NCBI RefSeq assembly: GCF_001238275.1
Contig: NZ_LGTB01000038.1
Coordinates: forward strand, 40,805-104,804
Source: Bradyrhizobium viridifuturi
GTDB lineage: Bacteria > Pseudomonadota > Alphaproteobacteria > Rhizobiales > Xanthobacteraceae
Length of the DNA: 64,000 nt
Direction: 5' to 3'
Part shown: piece by piece, positions 26,731 through 35,163 of the stretch
Layout: the number at the start of each line of letters is the position of its first letter
Position numbering within the stretch: position 1 is the stretch's first letter
Notes under the pieces: model-generated
Seen by the model: only the letters and a program-made list of their open reading frames with translations
Databases searched by the model: none
What the model was told of the DNA's origin: nothing
Made by a program: the position numbers and the translations under genes

Positions 26731-26904
26731 ATGACGCAATCGGGATCAAAGCCGAAGGCTGACGACAATGCTGAAAAGCGCCGGCTCGACGAGGCCCTGG
26801 AAGAGGGCCTGGAGGAGACGTTTCCCGGTTCCGACCCCGTCAATGTGACCCAGCCGGCCCCGACCAAGGGCGACCAGCACGTCAAGCGCAGCGGCAAAGG
26901 GTAG
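26731..26904 (+). CDS. Small acidic protein with ETFPGSDPV motif
   Basis: A 57-residue soluble protein with an acidic helix (EKRRLDEALEEGLEE) followed by ETFPGSDPVNVTQPAP. Small proteins with an (E)TFPxSDP motif are widespread in alphaproteobacteria, function unknown. The ATG at 26731 follows a GGGAGAG-like RBS. It is divergent from lldD by about 135 bp. Confidence 0.65.
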   Translation: MTQSGSKPKADDNAEKRRLDEALEEGLEETFPGSDPVNVTQPAPTKGDQHVKRSGKG

Positions 26905-27120
26905 GGGATAGCGCGCGTTCCGGGGATTGTGTGAACGAGCGGAATGTTATATTTTTCAGCGCCTTAAGGCCGAAAAATGCGGTTCGGCCGTGGTAATGAT
27001 TCATCATATTTTTTGAAGTCATCTTAGCGCCTGGCAGTCTATAAGGCCGATGCACGCTACACTGGTAGGCGTTCGGGACTCTCTCGCCGGATGGTTCGAG
27101 GGGTCCGTGTTGGGGGTTAC

Positions 27121-28467
27121 ATGAGCCGCAAATATTTCGGGACCGATGGAATTCGGGGCCGCGCCAATGGGCTGATCACGCCGGAGCTCGCGCTCAAGGT
27201 GGGGCAGGCCGCAGGGTTGGTATTTCAGCGTGGCGACCATCGCCATCGCGTCGTGATCGGCAAGGACACGCGGCTGTCCGGCTACATGATCGAATACGCC
27301 ATGGTGGCGGGCTTCACCTCGGTCGGCATGGACGTGCTGCTGGTCGGCCCGATGCCGACGCCTGCGATCGCGATGCTGACCAAGTCGATGCGCGCCGATC
27401 TCGGCGTCATGATCTCGGCGTCGCACAATCTTTTCGAGGACAACGGCATCAAGCTGTTCGGCCCGCAGGGCTTCAAGCTGTCCGACGATGTCGAGAAGCA
27501 GATCGAGCAGTTGCTCGATGAATCGCTTGACCGCCGCCTGGCGCAGAGCGCGAGCCTCGGCCGCGCCCGCCGCATCGACGGCGTCCACGACCGCTACATC
27601 GAATTCGCCAAGCGCACTTTGCCGCGCGACCTCTCGCTCGACGGCCTGCGCGTCGTGGTCGATTGCGCCAACGGCGCCGCCTACAAGGTGGTGCCGGAAG
27701 CGCTGTGGGAGCTCGGCGCCGACGTGGTGCCGATCGGGGTCGAGCCCGATGGTTTCAACATCAACAAGGAATGCGGCTCCACCTCGCCGGAAGCGCTGTC
27801 GCGCAAGGTGCGCGAGATGCGCGCCGACATCGGCATCGCGCTCGACGGCGATGCCGATCGCGTCATCCTGGTCGACGAACGCGGCCACATCGTCGACGGC
27901 GACCAGCTGCTCGCGGTGATCGCGCAGAGCTGGAAGGAGGAGGGCCGCCTCGCCAAGCCCGGCATCGTCACGACCGTGATGTCCAACCTGGGGCTCGAGC
28001 GCTTCCTGCAGAGCCACGGGCTTTCGATGGTCCGCACCCCGGTCGGCGACCGCTACGTGCTCGAGCAGATGCTGAGCGGCGGCTACAATCTCGGCGGCGA
28101 GCCGTCGGGCCATATCATCATGTCTGATTATTCGACCACCGGCGACGGCTTCGTCGCGGCGCTGCAGGTGCTGGCCGTGGTGCAGAAGCTGCGCCGCCCG
28201 GTGTCGGAGATCTGCCGGCGGTTCGAACCACTGCCGCAGATCCTGAAGAACGTGCGCTATCGCAGCGGCAAGCCGCTCGATGCCGCCGAAGTCAAGTCCG
28301 CGATCACCGACGGCGAGAAACGTCTCAACGGCCATGGCCGGCTGTTGATCCGGCCCTCCGGCACCGAGCCGGTGATCCGCGTCATGGGCGAGGGTGACGA
28401 CCGCATCCTGGTGGAAGAGGTCGTCGACAACATCGTCAGCGCACTCGGCCACGCCGCCGCGGCTTGA
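27121..28467 (+). CDS. glmM: Phosphoglucosamine mutase
   Basis: A 448-residue phosphohexomutase that converts glucosamine-6-phosphate to glucosamine-1-phosphate for peptidoglycan and lipopolysaccharide precursors. It begins MSRKYFGTDGIRG. The phosphoserine loop is GVMISASHN, the metal-binding loop is DGDADR, the sugar-binding loop is GEPSGH, and RPSGTEPVIRVMGEG is the C-terminal phosphate-binding loop. Length is normal. Upstream DNA is AT-rich (26930-27010) and may hold the promoter. Confidence 0.96.
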   Translation: MSRKYFGTDGIRGRANGLITPELALKVGQAAGLVFQRGDHRHRVVIGKDTRLSGYMIEYAMVAGFTSVGMDVLLVGPMPTPAIAMLTKSMRADLGVMISASHNLFEDNGIKLFGPQGFKLSDDVEKQIEQLLDESLDRRLAQSASLGRARRIDGVHDRYIEFAKRTLPRDLSLDGLRVVVDCANGAAYKVVPEALWELGADVVPIGVEPDGFNINKECGSTSPEALSRKVREMRADIGIALDGDADRVILVDERGHIVDGDQLLAVIAQSWKEEGRLAKPGIVTTVMSNLGLERFLQSHGLSMVRTPVGDRYVLEQMLSGGYNLGGEPSGHIIMSDYSTTGDGFVAALQVLAVVQKLRRPVSEICRRFEPLPQILKNVRYRSGKPLDAAEVKSAITDGEKRLNGHGRLLIRPSGTEPVIRVMGEGDDRILVEEVVDNIVSALGHAAAA

Positions 28468-28500
28468 AGCTATAGATTCTCCGGGGCTCACCTGCCGATT

Positions 28501-28632
28501 CCGTCATCCTGAGGCGCTCGCGTAGCGAGCCTCGAAGGATCGACGGGCCGGCTGGTGGCCGTGCATCCTTCGAGGCTCGCAAGGGCTCGCACCTCCAGCG
28601 ACAAAGGCGAAGCCTTTGCGCGGGGATGACGG
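28501..28632. repeat. Palindromic intergenic repeat, family C, copy 1
   Basis: Element starting CCGTCATCCTGAGGCGCTCG and containing GAGCCTCGAAGGAT and CATCCTTCGAGGCTCG, ending GGGGATGACGG. Related copies at 51961-52075 and 62770-62907. It sits between glmM and the MFS gene. Confidence 0.82.
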
Positions 28633-28760
28633 AGACGGATTTGATTCAGTAATGCTGACCACACAGCGCATCGCTGCCATCGGCTAGCGCAACTGGTCCC
28701 GGCTGCCTCCGCGTCGTACGACACGGAGGTATTTTTGCGAATCCGTCCGGGAATGCTGCA

Positions 28761-30010
28761 TTGAACAAGCCCGTCATAAGCGAACAGGCACAGGGCGAAC
28801 CGGTGCCGGTGCCGGCGCTGACCGCCGCGAAGGCGCCGCCGCGGCGGGGCCGGCCTATGTCGTGCTCGCCGGCATCAGCTTCTCGCACTTCCTCAACGAC
28901 ACGATGCAGTCGCTGATCGCCTCGGTCTATCCGATCCTGAAGGACAATTACGCGCTCGACTTCGCGCAGATCGGAATGATCACGCTGGCGTTCCAGTTCA
29001 CCGCCTCGCTGCTGCAGCCGCTGGTCGGGCATTTCACCGACAAGAAGGCGCAGCCGTTCTCGCTTGCGATCGGCATGGGCTTCACTTTCTTCGGGCTGCT
29101 GCTGCTCAGCGTCGCACACTCTTACGGGATGATTCTGATCGCGGCTTCGCTGGTCGGTCTCGGGTCGGCGGTGTTCCATCCGGAATCCTCGCGCATCGCG
29201 CGGCTGGCGTCAGGCGGACGCTACGGTTTCGCGCAATCGGTGTTCCAGCTCGGCGGCAGCTTCGGCACCTCGATGGGACCGGTGCTCGCCGCCTTGATCG
29301 TGGTGCCGTTCGGCCAGCCTTCGATCGCCTGGTTCTCCTCGATCGCATTCCTCGCCATCGTGATCCTCTGGCGCATCGGCGCCTGGTACAAGCCGCAGAT
29401 CGCTGGGAAGAGGGCGGCTGCGGTTGAGCGGCATCCCGATCATCCTGACCAGCGGCGCGTGATGATCGCGCTCGTCGTGCTGGTCGCGCTGCTGTTCTCC
29501 AAGCAGCTCTACGTCTCCAGCCTGTCGAGCTACTACATTTTCTATCTGATCGACAGGTTCGGCGTGTCGACGCAGGCGGCGCAGCTCTATCTGTTCATCT
29601 TCCTCGCCGCGAACGCCGCCGGCGCGTTCATCGGCGGCCCGCTCGGCGACCGCTTCGGCCGCAAATACGTGATCTGGTTCTCGATCCTCGGTGCGCTGCC
29701 GTTCACGCTGGCACTGCCCTATGCCGGGCTGTTCGCCAGCGCCGTGCTGACTGTCGTGATCGGCCTGATCATCTCGTCGGCGACGTCGGCGATCATCGTG
29801 TTCGCGCAGGAATTGATGCCGCATCGCTTCGGCATGATCTCGGGCGTGTTCTTCGGCGTCGCCTTCGGCATCGGCGGGCTCGGCGCTGCGGTGCTCGGCA
29901 AGCTCGCGGACCACACCTCGATCGCCTTTGTCTATCAGCTGTGCGCGTTCCTGCCGGCGATCGGCCTGCTCGCGGTGTTCTTGCCGAAGATGCCGAAGTC
30001 CGTTCGCTGA
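28761..30010 (+). CDS. MFS transporter, fosmidomycin-resistance (Fsr)-like (5' frameshift)
   Basis: Major-facilitator exporter of about 416 residues with 12 predicted helices. Fsr-type features include GISFSHFLNDTMQSLIASVYP in helix 1, VGLGSAVFHPESSRIA and FIGGPLGDRFGRK. The uninterrupted frame only begins at GTG 28862, inside helix 1. A TTG start at 28761 encodes MNKPVISEQAQGEPVPVP in another frame; one missing base near 28835-28850 would join it to AAGPAYVVLAGISF. I therefore infer a one-base deletion. Export of a drug-like compound is a family inference. Confidence 0.75.
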
Positions 30011-30222
30011 GCTTCCGGCAGCTTGTCGGGCAGCAGCGGTTCCCGCATTAAGCATTCGCTAACAAACGCAGTCCGCGTGCGATGCAAACGCGCGTCCGCG
30101 TCAACGCTTCATTAGCACATGTGGCGAGATCGCCATCTTTCGCCGGTGCATGCGCGCATTTATGGACCCATAAGCAACAGCCGCAGAAATAGGTGAGAGA
30201 AAATCAACCTTAAAAATTAGGG

Positions 30223-30237
30223 TTAAGTGCCGCTTAA
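30223..30237. promoter_or_regulatory. CtrA-like box TTAA-N7-TTAA
   Basis: TTAAGTGCCGCTTAA matches the alphaproteobacterial CtrA consensus TTAA-N7-TTAA exactly and lies 83 bp before the start of the outer-membrane protein at 30320. The rest of 30011-30319 shows no gene. Regulation by the cell-cycle factor is inferred. Confidence 0.45.
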
Positions 30238-30319
30238 ACATTTGCTGGCATCGTCCGCCCGTGAGTTTCAGACGTGGGGCTTTTCGTGTCGCCTCACTTG
30301 GCACAAAAGGACGAAGCCA

Positions 30320-31170
30320 ATGCGTAGCGTAAAGACCCTGCTTGCCGCCGGCGCGGCATCTCTGTTGTCCTCGGCGGCGTTCGCTGCCGACATGCCGATC
30401 ATGCCGCCGCCCCCGATGGCGTATGCGCCTCCGCCGGTCCAGGATTTCGGCGGCTGGTATCTGCGCGGCGACATCGGCATGACCAACACCCAGGCCAAGC
30501 TGCACGTCAACGCCTACGACACGCTGCCGGCCGGCACGGCCTTCAACCAGTACGGCCACGGTTTCGATGGCGGCATGCTCTACGGCATCGGCGTCGGCTA
30601 TCAGTTCAACAGCTGGTTCCGCGCCGACGTCACCGGTGAGTATCGCTCGAAGGTGAGCTTCAACGGCACCGACTTCTTCACGTTCCCCGGGCCGAGCTCG
30701 CTGGGCGACACCTATCACGGCGGCGTCCAGAGCTGGGTCGGCCTCGTCAACGTCTACGCCGATCTCGGCACCTGGGGCTGCTTGACCCCGTTCATCGGTG
30801 CCGGTGTCGGTGCCGCTGTGATCAAGACCGCGGCCTTCTCCGACAATGCGACGTTCCCGAGCGGGTCCGGCCTGACCAGCTCCTTCATCGCCGACGGCGC
30901 CACCAAGACCAACTTCGCCTGGGCGCTGCACGCCGGTGTCGCCTACAGGGTCACCAACAACTTCACGGTCGAACTGGCCTATCGCTACCTCGACATGGGC
31001 ACTGCCGGCCAGGGCCAGGGTCACTTCTTCGACAACACGCCGGCCGGTCCCTCAAGCTTCCAGTACCGCGACATCACCTCGCAGGACGTGAAGCTCGGCG
31101 TGCGCTTCAACCTGCCGTGCTGCGACGTGCCGCCCCGCCGCCGCCGCCCCCGCTGATCCGCAAGGGCTAA
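30320..31170 (+). CDS. Outer-membrane beta-barrel protein, Omp25/RopB-like (3' frameshift)
   Basis: Signal peptide MRSVKTLLAAGAASLLSSAAFA, a Pro-rich linker (MPIMPPPPMAYAPPP), then a small beta-barrel with alternating aromatic strands such as FGGWYLRGDIGMTN and VELAYRYLDMG, as in rhizobial Omp25-type porin-like proteins. The frame as read stops at 31156 after an odd basic tail (PPRRRRPR). One missing base in the CCG/C-rich tract at 31130-31150 would give a poly-Pro end and LIRKG with a stop at 31168-31170, the usual ending of this family. Full length would be about 283 residues. Confidence 0.8.
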
Positions 31171-31359
31171 CAAGGGTTAACTTCGAGCCCTCACGGTTAA
31201 CGATTGAAACGGCGCGGGATCATCCCGCGCCGTTTTCCGTTGCCGCATCACGTCGCGCTCGTTGCAACTTGCGTGGTCGAAAGCGGCCGGCGACAACGAT
31301 TGGTTAAGGTTAACAGGCGATGATCAACGCGCATTCGATGAGTGGGATGGAGCGTTGCG

Positions 31360-32211
31360 ATGCGTAGGTTCTTGCTGGCGGCGATGATGTTCGGAGCGGT
31401 GACTGGCGCGCAGGCGGCCGACATGCCTGATTTCCTTCGCGGTAGTCTGCCCGCTTCCAGCGCACCAACCAGAAACTGGGACGGCTGGTATGTCGGCGGC
31501 CAGGTCGGCCAGACATGGATCAACACCGACTTTGGCGGTAGCGTTGCTTCCCTGACCAATTCCATATTCCGCAACACCACGCTGCAGGGGCCGACATCCC
31601 AATTCAATCTGTTGGGTCGGGTCAATGCGCAAAGCTCGGGCTTCGGAGCATTTGTCGGGCGCAACTGGCAGTATGACGACGTCGTGGTGGGTGTCGAAGC
31701 AAACTATACATATTGGTCCGGACTTACGACAACGACGTCCGGAAGTCTGGGTCCGATTCAAGTCGCACAACCAACCCTCGTCCTGCCGGCCGGCGCCACT
31801 GCGGCCGACGGCGTGACGTTGAATGGAAGCGCTTCGATGAGGCTCAAGGATGAGATGACATTCCGCGGTCGCGCGGGTTGGGCAACCGGTGATTTCCTCC
31901 CCTACGCCTTCGGCGGCCTTGCGGTCGGCCGGATGGATGTTTCGCGCACGGTCACGAGCTCCGTGAACAGAACGATCAACTTTGCCGACGGAAGTTCGAC
32001 CACCTTTGCACTTCCGCAGTTTGCGCAAACCGCGACGGATGCGAAAACGGACGCTTACGTTGCCGGTTGGACCGCCGGTCTCGGCCTGGAATACATGCTG
32101 TGGAACTGTGTTTTCCTGCGCGGCGAGTGGGAATACGTCAAGTTCATGCCGGTCAAGAACACCTCGGTCACGCAGAACAGCGTGCGTGCGGCGATCGGCT
32201 ACAAGTTCTGA
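31360..32211 (+). CDS. Outer-membrane beta-barrel protein
   Basis: A 283-residue outer-membrane protein with a signal peptide (MRRFLLAAMMFGAVTGAQA), then NWDGWYVGGQVGQTWINTDF typical of the first barrel strand, repeated FGAFVGRNWQYDDVVVGVEANYTYWSG-like strands, and a C-terminal strand ending AAIGYKF with the terminal Phe of BAM substrates. Similar to the Omp25-like group but with a different loop pattern, and its codon usage is less extreme than neighbours. Function unknown. Confidence 0.78.
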   Translation: MRRFLLAAMMFGAVTGAQAADMPDFLRGSLPASSAPTRNWDGWYVGGQVGQTWINTDFGGSVASLTNSIFRNTTLQGPTSQFNLLGRVNAQSSGFGAFVGRNWQYDDVVVGVEANYTYWSGLTTTTSGSLGPIQVAQPTLVLPAGATAADGVTLNGSASMRLKDEMTFRGRAGWATGDFLPYAFGGLAVGRMDVSRTVTSSVNRTINFADGSSTTFALPQFAQTATDAKTDAYVAGWTAGLGLEYMLWNCVFLRGEWEYVKFMPVKNTSVTQNSVRAAIGYKF

Positions 32212-32282
32212 CCAACGCTGCGTCGCTTGACACCGCAATGTGCGGCTGATCCGATGTTGCTCCGCAAGCGGAGCGACCCCAC

Positions 32283-32873
32283 ATGAAAATCTACGGTGAC
32301 GCCAATTCAGGCAATTGCCTGAAGGTGAAATGGGTGTGCGACAAGCTGGCGCTCCCTTACACATGGGTCGAGATCGACACCATGAAGGGCGGCAGCCGGA
32401 CGGCGGACTTCCTCAGGCTGAACGGCTGGGGCCAGGTGCCGACGGTCGAGCTGGATGACGGCCGCACGCTTGCGCAATCCAATGCCATCATCCGCTATCT
32501 CGCGCGCGGCAGCGATCTGATCCCCGCCGACCCGTACCGTGCGGCGCGGATGGATGCCTGGATGTTCTGGGAGCAGAACAGCCATGAGCCCTATGTCGCC
32601 GTCTGCCGTTTCCAGACCGTGTATCTCGGCAAGGTCGTCTCCGAGATCGATCCGAATCTGATCAAGCGCGGCTATGTCGCGCTCGATCACCTGGAGCGGC
32701 ATCTTGCAGGCACGCAGTTCCTGGTCGACGATGCGTTCTCGCTCGCCGACGTGTCGTTGCTTGCCTACACGCGCGTGGCGGAGGACGGCGGCCTCGCGCT
32801 CGCGCGCTATCCCATCATCCGCCGCTGGATCGCCGATGCCGAGCGTGTGCTCGGCCTGCCGGCGGTGCGCTGA
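32283..32873 (+). CDS. Glutathione S-transferase family protein
   Basis: A 196-residue GST-like protein. The N-terminal domain has MKIYGDANSGNCLKVKW, the cis-Pro segment GWGQVPTVELDDG and ESNAI-like AQSNAIIRYLARGS. The C-terminal domain carries FSLADVSLLAYTRVAEDGG. Likely cytoplasmic and GSH-dependent; substrate unknown. An acetyltransferase gene follows within 20 bp, suggesting a small operon. Confidence 0.87.
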   Translation: MKIYGDANSGNCLKVKWVCDKLALPYTWVEIDTMKGGSRTADFLRLNGWGQVPTVELDDGRTLAQSNAIIRYLARGSDLIPADPYRAARMDAWMFWEQNSHEPYVAVCRFQTVYLGKVVSEIDPNLIKRGYVALDHLERHLAGTQFLVDDAFSLADVSLLAYTRVAEDGGLALARYPIIRRWIADAERVLGLPAVR

Positions 32874-32891
32874 CCTCTGGTGAACATCGAT

Positions 32892-33362
32892 ATGACTGAA
32901 GCCTCATTGATCACGATCCGCCGCGCGCGGCGCGAGGATGTCGCCGCCATCGTCGGTATGCTGGCGGACGATCCGCTCGGCAGCGCGCGCGAGCGGATCG
33001 AGGATCCGCTGCCGCAAAGCTATTACGACGCCTTCGCGCGGGTCGAGCGTGATGCAAACCTGCAGCTCGTCGTCGCCGTCCACGGCGAGGGTGCCATCGT
33101 CGGCTGCCTGCAACTCGCCATCTTGCCCGGCCTCAGCTCGCAGGGCTCTTCGCGCGGCCTGCTCGAGGACGTCCGCGTTGCACAGCATTGCCGCAGCCGC
33201 GGCATCGGCGAGCAGCTCGTGCAGTGGGCGGTGACCGAGGCGCGCGCGCAAGGCTGCACGCTCGTCGAGTTGCTGACGCACCACACCCGCGTCGACGCGC
33301 AGCGCTTCTATGAACGGCTTGGATTCGCGCGCAGCCATCTCGGCATGACGCTGCGCTTTTGA
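32892..33362 (+). CDS. GNAT family N-acetyltransferase
   Basis: A 156-residue acetyltransferase. It begins TIRRARREDVAAIVGMLADDPLG; motif A with acetyl-CoA binding is LEDVRVAQHCRSRGIGEQLV (RSRGIG) and the C-terminal motif is RVDAQRFYERLGFARSHLGM. An in-frame GTG at 32880 is an alternative start. Eighteen base pairs follow the GST stop, so the two are probably co-expressed. Acceptor unknown. Confidence 0.85.
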   Translation: MTEASLITIRRARREDVAAIVGMLADDPLGSARERIEDPLPQSYYDAFARVERDANLQLVVAVHGEGAIVGCLQLAILPGLSSQGSSRGLLEDVRVAQHCRSRGIGEQLVQWAVTEARAQGCTLVELLTHHTRVDAQRFYERLGFARSHLGMTLRF

Positions 33363-33530
33363 GCTGCGCGCTCGAAGTTGTGCCACACGCAGGGCAATGC
33401 CTGCGGTAGCCGTTGCTCCGCGATCCGGTTAACAGCCAATAAACTAAGCCGGCCTCCGTGATTTTACGGGTCGGAACGAGTCCGGTATGTCGGACGTCTC
33501 CCACGGGGCGGCGGGCAACTGGGGATTGGA

Positions 33531-33743
33531 ATGTCGGATTATTCGATCGTGCGGGTCGGCAACGAGTACATCGTGCAGGCCGGCGATAAGAGCATTTTGA
33601 AAATATCGAGCCGGCGCAAGGCAGTTAAGATCATGACTCTGGCGGCAGATCTGCTCGATCAGGAGACGATGCAACAGGTCGAGGACGCCCCATCAATCAG
33701 CCGTGATCTCCCGATTGTTCCGGAAAAGTCTGAACTTCCTTGA
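33531..33743 (+). CDS. Small conserved-type hypothetical protein
   Basis: A 70-residue protein, MSDYSIVRVGNEYIVQAGDK at the start, then ILKISSRRKAVKIMTLAADLL. Short beta-strand-rich N-terminus and a basic helix; no signal or membrane segment. A GGA-type RBS precedes ATG 33531. No family recognised. It ends 8 bp before the serC leader hairpin, so read-through into serC is possible. Confidence 0.55.
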   Translation: MSDYSIVRVGNEYIVQAGDKSILKISSRRKAVKIMTLAADLLDQETMQQVEDAPSISRDLPIVPEKSELP

Positions 33744-33751
33744 CGTTTGGG

Positions 33752-33817
33752 TACCCTTCCACTATCTCCGACCGCGGGAAACCTCTCCCCACCGAGAGGC
33801 AGCTATCTGGAAGGGTA
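33752..33817 (+). ncRNA. serC leader RNA (candidate serC motif)
   Basis: Structured 5' leader directly upstream of serC. A perfect 10-bp outer stem pairs TACCCTTCCA (33752-33761) with TGGAAGGGTA (33808-33817), enclosing an inner hairpin CCTCTC/GAGAGG (33782-33787 with 33794-33799). The right arm contains the GGAAGGG Shine-Dalgarno, 6 bases before the serC ATG, so the stem would hide it. Location and shape fit the serC RNA motif described upstream of serC in Rhizobiales. The exact consensus could not be checked here. Confidence 0.7.
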
Positions 33818-33821
33818 GATT

Positions 33822-34994
33822 ATGACTGCAGCGAAGCCCGCTTCGCGGCCCAACGTGCCGCATTTCTCCTCCGGCCCCTGCGCCAAGCGCCCCGGCTGGA
33901 ACCCCAACAATCTCAAGGACGCAGCGCTCGGCCGCTCGCATCGTGCGAAGGTCGGCAAGGCCAAACTCAAGCTCGCGATCGAACTGACGCGCGAAGTGCT
34001 TGAGGTGCCTGCGGACTACAAGATCGGCATCGTGCCGGCGTCGGACACCGGCGCGGTCGAGATGGCGCTGTGGTCGCTGCTCGGTGCGCGGCCCGTCACC
34101 ACGCTCGCCTGGGAATCCTTCGGCGAGGGCTGGGTCAGCGACATCGTCAAGGAATTGAAGCTGAAGGACGTCACCAAGCTGAACGCGGCTTATGGTGAAA
34201 TCCCCGATCTCTCCAAGGTCGATCCCGCATCCGACGTCGTCTTCACCTGGAACGGCACCACGTCAGGCGTGCGCGTGCCGAACGCCGACTGGATCAGCGC
34301 AACCCGTGAAGGCCTCACGATTTGCGACGCGACCTCGGCCGCCTTCGCGCAGCCGCTCGATTTCGCCAAGCTCGACGTCGTCACCTTCTCCTGGCAGAAG
34401 GCGCTCGGCGGTGAAGCCGCGCATGGCATGCTGATCCTGTCGCCGCGTGCGGTGGAGCGGCTTGAGACCTACAAGCCGGCCTGGCCGCTGCCGAAGATCT
34501 TCCGCCTCACCAAGGGCGGCAAGCTCAACCAGGGCATCTTCGAAGGCGAGACCATCAACACGCCGTCGATGCTCTGCGTCGAGGATTATCTCGACGCGTT
34601 GAACTGGGCGAAGTCGATCGGCGGCCTGAAGGCGTTGATCGCGCGCGCCGACGCCAACACCAAGGCGATCGCCGACTGGAAGGCGAAGACGCCCTGGATC
34701 GACTTCCTGGCCAAGGATCCGGCGATCCGCTCCAACACCTCGGTGTGCCTGAAGTTCACCGATCCCGCGATCACCTCGCTTCCCGCCGATGCGCAGGCCG
34801 ATTTCTGCAAGAAGCTGGTCGCGCTGGTGGAGAAGGAAAACGCCGGCTTCGACTTCGCGTATTACCGCGATGCGCCGGCTGGCTTGCGGATCTGGTGCGG
34901 CGCCACGGTCGAGGCAAAGGACGTCGAGCTGCTGACGCAGTGGATCGACTGGGCTTTCGCCGAAACCAAGGCCGCGTTGCCCAAGGCTGCCTGA
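33822..34994 (+). CDS. serC: Phosphoserine aminotransferase
   Basis: A 390-residue PLP enzyme that transaminates 3-phosphohydroxypyruvate to phosphoserine, the second step of serine synthesis; it also acts in pyridoxine synthesis in some bacteria. FSSGPCAKRPGW is the usual start of this family, and the Schiff-base lysine is in TFSWQKALGGEAAHG. EGETINTPSMLCVEDYLDAL is typical. Preceded by a structured leader that overlaps its RBS and followed by serA after about 170 bp. Confidence 0.95.
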   Translation: MTAAKPASRPNVPHFSSGPCAKRPGWNPNNLKDAALGRSHRAKVGKAKLKLAIELTREVLEVPADYKIGIVPASDTGAVEMALWSLLGARPVTTLAWESFGEGWVSDIVKELKLKDVTKLNAAYGEIPDLSKVDPASDVVFTWNGTTSGVRVPNADWISATREGLTICDATSAAFAQPLDFAKLDVVTFSWQKALGGEAAHGMLILSPRAVERLETYKPAWPLPKIFRLTKGGKLNQGIFEGETINTPSMLCVEDYLDALNWAKSIGGLKALIARADANTKAIADWKAKTPWIDFLAKDPAIRSNTSVCLKFTDPAITSLPADAQADFCKKLVALVEKENAGFDFAYYRDAPAGLRIWCGATVEAKDVELLTQWIDWAFAETKAALPKAA

Positions 34995-35031
34995 AGAGGC
35001 GGCATAAGCCGCTTCGCGTAATTCATCATCG

Positions 35032-35105
35032 TCATGGCCGGGCTAAGCGCGAAGTGCGTCTTCGCTAATTGACCCGGCCACCTATCGCGCAGAGTGGCCG
35101 GGCGG
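35032..35105. repeat. Interspersed repeat, family F
   Basis: Begins CGTCATGGCCGGGCTAAGCG and includes GTGCGTCTTCGCTAATTGAC and CCGGCCAC. Short palindromic features (GGCCGGG and CCCGGCC). It occupies the serC-serA gap. Only one copy is seen in the window, so the family assignment is tentative. Confidence 0.5.
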
Positions 35106-35163
35106 GCGTCGTGCCCGCGGCCGTCGTGTATTCAAACGCATCGTTCAGCAACGGATCATTCCG

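Noticed and set aside
27019..28491. 490-codon minus-strand frame opposite glmM
   Set aside because: Shadow of glmM, no homology.
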